In this document: in pieces, positions 58,574 through 64,000 of the stretch | Numbering within the stretch: the stretch's first letter is position 1 | Layout: the number at the start of each line of letters is the position of its first letter | Source: Camillea tinctor | Taxonomy: Eukaryota > Ascomycota > Sordariomycetes > Xylariales > Xylariaceae | Assembly: GCA_022578605.1 (NCBI GenBank) | Contig: MU394132.1 | Span: 1-64,000 of the forward strand | DNA: 64,000 nt | Reading direction: 5' to 3' | Made by a program: the position numbers and the translations under genes | Notes under the pieces: model-generated | Databases searched by the model: none | What the model was told of the DNA's origin: nothing | The model's input: the letters and a program-made list of their open reading frames with translations, nothing else

Positions 58574-60160
58574 TCAAAACAACTTCATCCTCTCCCCCGC
58601 CGCCTGACGCATGAAGAACCCCTTCAGCGGCCCCATCGCGTTCACCGCGCTCAGGCCCCACGAGCGCAGCGGCACGAGCGGCCCGCTCTGCACCGCGTAC
58701 AGCTTATGCAGCTTATCGACGACGCCGAGCAGCACGTGGTTGGCGGCGTAGCGCTCCGCAGCGTAGGGCTCGAGGGTCATCTTGACGCCGATATCCTGGC
58801 CGTGGTCGGCGGCGTAGGCGAGCGTGCGCGCGAGGCTTTCCGCGTCGCCCTGCCCCTGGTTCAAGCCTTGCCCCGCGAGCGGGTGCACCGTGTGCGCAGC
58901 GTCGCCCACGAGCGCGACCCGCTGTCCGATGTACGTGTCCGCGTGCCGCATGCGCAGCGGGAACGAGGCCACGGTCCCTTCCTGCACACCGGTGACGGTC
59001 TGCGGCACGCTGTGCGCGTCGAAGCGCGTGTGCTGCAGCCGCCATGCTAGCTCGTCTGCCTGCCCCGATGACTGCGTGTGCATGTACGCCAGGTCTACGG
59101 TGCTGAGGCGGAAGGCGGCGTTCACGAGGGCGATGAATTCCTTTGCGGGTAGGCTCTTTAGGAGTGCAGCCCTCGACGGCGTTGTGGACCACACGAGCGT
59201 TGCGTAGTTTCCGGGGAGGGGGAGCATAGCGACGGGGCCGGTGGGCAGGAATCTCTGGTATGCGATCTTGGTATCGTCTCCGCCCCAGCCGTTCCCTTCA
59301 AGCTCTAACGTCGCAACGACCCCATGACGCTCGTAATCCCAGCCCTTGCTGTCGATCCCAGCAAATGCCCTTACCGGGCTGTTAGCGCCATCGGCGCCCA
59401 CGAGTAGTCGTGCCGTGAGTTGTTTCCCACCAGCTAGGTGCACGACTGGCCACTCCCTAAGATCCAACTCCTCCGTCTCCTCCCCGAGGGTGATATTCTC
59501 GACCCTTGCCCCATCAAATATGGTAGTGTTCCCTAACTCATCTAGCCGCTTGAGTAATCCAGAGGTCAGGTTCAAGTTCTCGGTCATATAGGCGATCGTC
59601 CGTGGTCCTGCGCCACCAGAAGAGGACGAAGTGGAGGCCCAATCGAACTCGATGTGCGCATCTGTCAAGCCGTCCCAAACCTGCATCTCGTGGTACGGCT
59701 GTACACGGTCACGCTGAACGTGGGACCAGGCACCTATCTGATCGAGGAAGCGTGCGGAAGCCGGTGTAAGAGAGCTGCACCGGTTCGAGTAGCGGTCCGG
59801 GGGTAGCTTCCAGGCGCGCAGTTTCCGCAGGTCCTGGGCCTCAACGAGGGCGACTCGGAGGCCGGCTGTGCTCGGGTTTGCTCCTGCATGCTCATGGGTT
59901 ATAGGTTAGAGGTTGAGGCTCGAATGGAGGCCCGTATATAGATGAATGGGTGCAACAAGAAATAACTCACTGAGTGCGGTAAGAAGACTCAGGCCAGCTG
60001 GTCCGCCACCCACACAGACAACATCGTAGATATCCGGCTCGGCGCCGGAAGCGCTTGCATAGGACCGGACCAATCGTGGTCCCAATCGGTTGCTACAACT
60101 CCTACACAAGCGTGCAATTGGCCTCCGTAGGTGACGGCCGTACAGCAGTGAACCATCCAT
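58574..60160 (-). CDS. COQ6: Ubiquinone biosynthesis FAD monooxygenase Coq6
   Basis: Two exons on the minus strand: 60160-59971 and 59883-58574, phase-1 join (GTGAGT donor, CAG acceptor); 499 aa. The first 37 residues are Arg/Leu-rich with few acids, as in a mitochondrial presequence. The FAD-binding GGGPAG at 51-56 follows YDVVCV. Later signatures are GADGANSPVR and the second FAD motif GDAAHTVHPLAGQGLNQG. Coq6 performs C5 hydroxylation of the ubiquinone ring on the matrix side of the inner membrane as part of the CoQ synthome. The 3' half is much more C/G-rich at third positions than the 5' part. Confidence 0.95.
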
Positions 60161-60780
60161 CCCAATGAGGTGAAGGTGAGGTAAGGAGGCGAGAACTCCC
60201 TACTCTTCAAACATGGGTTTGGGAGGAAACGGAAAGGGAATAAGAAGGTACGTGAATATTTTATACTAGTATCCAAGATCGTCTGACTTAGGCCTGAGAA
60301 CCCTGTATCTTTCAAAAGCTATGTACTTCTTATCATAGTGCAGTAGTATGTACATGATATGTAGTGGGGGTAGTCCGCAGGGATGACACTAAACCCGATA
60401 TTTTCCCGAATTGCACCTAGATCCATGTCATCAATCTATGGGAACATCACATGCATCGTGATAGAAGTCGTTCAATTTGTAAGTTAAGTAATCCTTCCAA
60501 TCATTACTTCCGATCATAGCAATATCGCTATAATCTAAACTCCTATCATACCAGCCCACCGAACCGTTACCGGTATAACCATAACAATACATTACTATAC
60601 CCCCGGTTGATACATTTGTGCACCCCCTATCAAACTGAGCCCAAAATCATATACACGGGATAATTACATCAACTACACCACCTTTAGCCTGTCGTCAACT
60701 TAACCTATAAGCCAAATATACAATTTACCATCACCCTTAAACTATTCAAACAAGAAAGACTCGGCGCCGAATCACAAGTT
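60161..60780. other. Intergenic region between COQ6 and the eisosome gene
   Basis: 620 bp with the COQ6 promoter and the downstream end of the eisosome gene. It is A+T-rich, with several ACC/TACC words (60540-60720). No gene seen. Confidence 0.55.
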
Positions 60781-62000
60781 CTACTTGATCTGTTCGTTAT
60801 GATGCGACGAGTCCGGCGAACCCTCATCTCCTGTTTTGATAATCAGCGTTAGCTAAAACCTAACGAAGCTGAGAAGAACTGGACCCCGGGATCCGGTCCC
60901 TTACCTTCGTCGGCCTGAACGGGCGTGCTAGGGGCAGCAGTGGAGAGGACGACGTTAATCTCCTTTGCATCCTCTTTTGGAGTAGAGAAATCCTCCTCGC
61001 GGTTCTGGTCCCAGCTCCTGAGGTCGTCCTCAGCGTCGTTGAGCACCTGGCGGGCGGCCCCTCCGCCCTCGTACACGCGTCGTGAGTCACCGGGTGTGAC
61101 GGGCGAATCGTCGAGGAGGTCGAGCAGGCGGCGCCCGTGCTTGGCGAGGATAATCTGCTTCTCGGCGCGCTCGATGACCGCGAGGAATTCGGCATCATAG
61201 GCTTCTTTCAGTTTCTTGCGCGTCTTTCCACCGGGGTCGAATAGATTAGTAAGTGCGTAACCTATTAGGGAAGAGGTGTTGAGGGATGTTACAATGTTCG
61301 TCAGCTGCGCCTCGGCAACTAGGTTCTCGGCCTCAGCCCTCACCAGCTCTTGCTCAAGGATCACAAGCCTCGTGCTCTGGGGCTCCTTGAGCTTGAGCTT
61401 CTGGATCTCGTCCGCGATCTTGTTCTTGCTATCGCGGCTCGGCTGGACGCTCTTCTCCGTGTTACGGATGGTCTTAAGCACGCCGCGGGCCTCGTCGAGG
61501 TTGTGCGCATAGTTGTCCTCCTGCACACCAAGCTCGCTCAAAATGACGCCGACCTTGTCGCTGATGTCCGACACGGCCTCATCCTGCGTCTGCTCGCCCC
61601 ATTCCGACAGCTCCCGCGCGATCGTGTCCCGCTCCTTGCCCGCCGCCTCGTGCGCCGAGATCAGGTTGTTGGTCGATTTGATCAGCCGGTACAGCCGCCG
61701 CGATAACTCCGGCTGGATGGATCCGCGGAGCGAGGCGAACGAAAAGCCTTTCCGGTGCGTGGGCGACGTCTGCGTGCTGCTCGCCTTGCCGGAGCGGACT
61801 GAGAGTGAGCGGTTCCTGGTGTCATGAATCAGCACCCGTTAGTACTTCCCCATCAACCGGGGAGAGAGAGAATAGGTCTGTCATGAATACACATAAGTCG
61901 ATGCAAAAGATGACCGGCTACTATTCAGGTGACGCGGAGTCGACATCCGCTCGAGTTCTGTCACACCTTTGGAATTGCTGGTAAAGAAGAAATCCATCAT
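60781..62000 (-). CDS. Eisosome core component (Pil1/Lsp1 family)
   Basis: Proposed exons on the minus strand: 62000-61891, 61815-61293, 61223-60905, 60830-60781; about 333 aa. Exon 1 encodes a Ser/Thr-rich N-terminus joined to NRSLSVRSG. The BAR-like core includes FSFASLRGSIQPELSRRLYRL, WGEQTQDEAVSDISDK and NTEKSVQPSRDSKNKI. A 69-nt intron (61292-61224; GTAACA donor, ACTAAT branch, AAG acceptor) has no stop and keeps frame; removing it restores LTNITRKKLKEAYD as in other family members. The last exon (GDEGSPDSSHHNEQIK) is joined across a GTAAGG/CAG intron with a GCTAAC branch. Pil1/Lsp1 proteins coat static furrows of the plasma membrane (eisosomes) and respond to sphingolipid signalling. 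The precise N-terminal exon is the least certain part. Confidence 0.85.
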
Positions 62001-63455
62001 GGTGAGTTGTTGACCTACATTGTGTTCTTCAAGCTTCAACGATGAGGGTTCGTCTAGTATACTCCTCCTTACACTATGTAGGAATCTGGTGCAACTGCTG
62101 AAAATATCTTTGGTCGTATCTTTCCTTCTCTTGCTCCTCGGATGGAGGGTTTCTCGGAAGTGACTAGGCGAAGCCTTGCGTAAGTCCTGGGGTCATTTTT
62201 ACCAACACAAGAAGCTGCATACGTTCCCAATGACGAGATAAGATGGTGACATTTAGACTCACAGCTATGATACTTTAGCCAGTACCAGCTACCTACCTAA
62301 CCTAGTTATTTGCTGTCTTCTTCGGGATCTACCGATCGACCCGATTCTAGTATGGCGAGTTGATGCAAATGAGTGGAGTAGAAGAGTAGAAGAGGAGCAG
62401 ATCAATCAACCTATGAGTTAAGTGGTATCGATCAGACGGTTACTCGAGCAGGGATCATGGAAGCTTTCCGTTCTTACTTGGGTACCACACATTAAAAATG
62501 AAATAATTGAAGTGCAGAAACCCAATACAGAAGAAGGATGTAATTCAGTTGTTACTCAAAGAATCGCATTCATTAAGAGAGAGAAACCTTACAAAGGCAG
62601 GTAAGTTACCGAGTAAAAGATCGTCACATTACCCTATCTAAAGTTAACAAAAGAGATGGATAACCCGATAACACGATCGAGTCTAAAATTTGTGGAAAGA
62701 ATAATGGGCAGACTTCATTGATCGGTGCCGGATTTTCATTGTTAATGATGTCATTTCGATAACTATTTCTTAGCTTGATCGCCTAACCTAACTAAATGTA
62801 GCTTGCAGATCCCCCATGCTAATGTTGCCTTTTAGTCTGAACCCCGCTTGGTCCTTGCGCCTTGCAATATGGAACCCTGTACATAGTAACAGTATAGCGA
62901 GTATCAATTAAGATAATGTCGTCGTCGTAGATCTGATACATAGAACCAAAACTCCTCCCTCTCCCACCCCTCTCTTTTCATTCCTCCTTAAATCCTCTCT
63001 TAACAATGAGAAAAACCTAAAAGTCTTTAAAAAAAATAAAAATGACATCCATCGCTTGTATAATTCGCTAAACAAATCCTCCATAAATATTACATGATGT
63101 ATAACAAGTTGAATTAAACCACATCTTCGTGGAACCGCGGAAACCCCCCACCTTCATCGCGAATGACATGTGATAGGAAACTATTAAAACAATGTATAAG
63201 ATAAAAAAAAAAGGCTGGGTAGCAAATGAGAAACAAATGAGCTCTGAAGTTATTAGGAACGAATGAGATTATAAGAGGAAAAGCAATGACATGTTAAGAA
63301 AGGTAGATAGAGCGTTGGTAGGGCGATCCCATCGTAGTGGTAGCATGCCGTATAAATTTTCTTAATAAAAAATAACCGTTTAGGTGTATTGGTCTTTTCT
63401 CTTTTCCGTCGTTATGGTCGTTAAAACCCCCGGTGTCAATTTACCGGTGGTATGT
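62001..63455. other. Intergenic region left of the His/Tyr-rich gene
   Basis: About 1.45 kb holding the promoter of the eisosome gene and the 3' end of the small minus-strand gene. An open stretch at 62422-62604 has no protein-like content. No repeat or RNA gene recognised. Confidence 0.55.
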
Positions 63456-63734
63456 CTAACGGTAGCGTGTCTCCCGGAGGCGCTCCTGGTACACGACGGG
63501 CGAGCTGTGCCGGTAGCTGCTGGTGCTAACGCGGGGGCTGGGCGAGTACCGGGTAGTGCTGCTGTGGTAGCTGACCCGCGGTTGCGAGTGGTGGTGGTGG
63601 TGGTGGTGTCCGTGGGGGACATGTCGGACCGGGACGTACTCCTCGTGGTAGTAGTGCTTGCGCTCAGGGTCGCGGAAGCACATCTTGTCGTTCTGGTGGA
63701 CGTAGGTCACGCGGGTTGTGGTGGTATAGGGCAT
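63456..63734 (-). CDS. Small His/Tyr/Arg-rich hypothetical protein
   Basis: Single exon on the minus strand, 92 aa from the ATG at 63734. The sequence is unusually rich in His, Tyr, Arg, Ser and Pro, with a run of seven His near the middle (PHGHHHHHHHSQ), and has a single Cys near the start. Codons are largely C/G-ending, as expected of a real gene in this genome. An in-frame ATG at 63833 would add 33 residues, but a TATAAAA box at 63846-63852 would then sit only about 15 bp from the start, so the shorter form is preferred. No signal peptide or domain recognised. The function is unknown; metal binding by the His run is possible. Confidence 0.6.
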   Translation of the reverse strand: MPYTTTTRVTYVHQNDKMCFRDPERKHYYHEEYVPVRHVPHGHHHHHHHSQPRVSYHSSTTRYSPSPRVSTSSYRHSSPVVYQERLRETRYR

Positions 63735-63845
63735 TGGGAGGTAGTGGAGTGGGGGTTTATATAAGTGCTGGTGTTTTGTGTAGTTTTTTGTTTGTTGTTG
63801 TGTGGGTATGGTCCGATTGTGATTCGGGTCCAAGAGTTGTTGTGG

Positions 63846-63852
63846 TTTTATA
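63846..63852 (-). promoter_or_regulatory. TATA box of the His/Tyr-rich gene
   Basis: TATAAAA on the minus strand, about 115 bp before the ATG at 63734, a normal distance for a short 5' leader. It helps choose that start over the ATG at 63833. Confidence 0.45.
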
Positions 63853-64000
63853 TGGATAAATAGATGAATAGATGTTATAGGTTAAGGTGTGTTCGAGGTG
63901 TCTTATTAGGCTTAGGTGACACTTTGTTATACAATTATATAAGAGTAATGTTGTGGTGAAGAAGTGAAGAAGTGATGAGATGGATGATAGAAGTCTGGTG

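Noticed and set aside
11053..64000. Secondary-metabolite or defence gene cluster
   Set aside because: All recognised genes are unlinked housekeeping functions; no synthase, transporter or pathway regulator, NLR or HET domain was seen.

Overview
The window comes from a filamentous ascomycete (Pezizomycotina, most likely a Sordariomycete). Genes are intron-poor, with short GT-AG introns carrying CTAAC/CTRAC branch points. Coding sequence prefers C- or G-ending codons. All recognisable proteins are closest to fungal families, and a 5.2 kb block of nearly pure A+T with an abrupt edge looks like DNA mutated by repeat-induced point mutation (RIP). The order within the class cannot be fixed from sequence alone.

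Layout. 1-5.26 kb: gene-free A+T-rich RIP-like block. 5.3-10.6 kb: accessory-looking zone with two secreted-protein genes, a small Cys-rich putative GPI-anchored protein and a proteinase K-like subtilase with five exons including a GC-AG intron. 11-17.5 kb: MSH3 (+) facing a conserved-looking but unrecognised zinc-finger/RG-rich protein (-). 17.5-29.5 kb: gene-poor, holding only a small cupin (+) and the Rab geranylgeranyltransferase beta subunit BET2 (-), between deserts of 5.3 and 4.2 kb. 29.5-64 kb: dense housekeeping block: RhoGAP (+), RRS1 (-)/RSM23 (+) divergent, MCM7 (-)/PEX1 (+) divergent, a GCK/STE20-type kinase (+), TEL2 (-)/UBA3 (+) divergent, RPC40 (-), COQ6 (-), a Pil1/Lsp1 eisosome protein (-), and a small His/Tyr-rich protein (-).

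The genes do not form a single pathway. The common thread is core growth: DNA replication and repair (MCM7, MSH3), PIKK/telomere maintenance (TEL2), ribosome and RNA polymerase production (RRS1, RPC40), mitochondrial translation and ubiquinone (RSM23, COQ6), neddylation (UBA3), peroxisome import (PEX1), and membrane traffic, polarity and cortex (BET2, RhoGAP, kinase, eisosome protein).

The most informative non-coding signals are perfect MluI cell-cycle boxes (ACGCGT), paired upstream of MSH3 and next to an E2F-like site upstream of MCM7, and clusters of ATCGAT in the RRS1/RSM23, TEL2/UBA3 and RPC40 promoters. Gene models were built by hand from splice-site phase and family knowledge. No obvious new multi-gene system (biosynthetic cluster, defence island, intact mobile element) was found.
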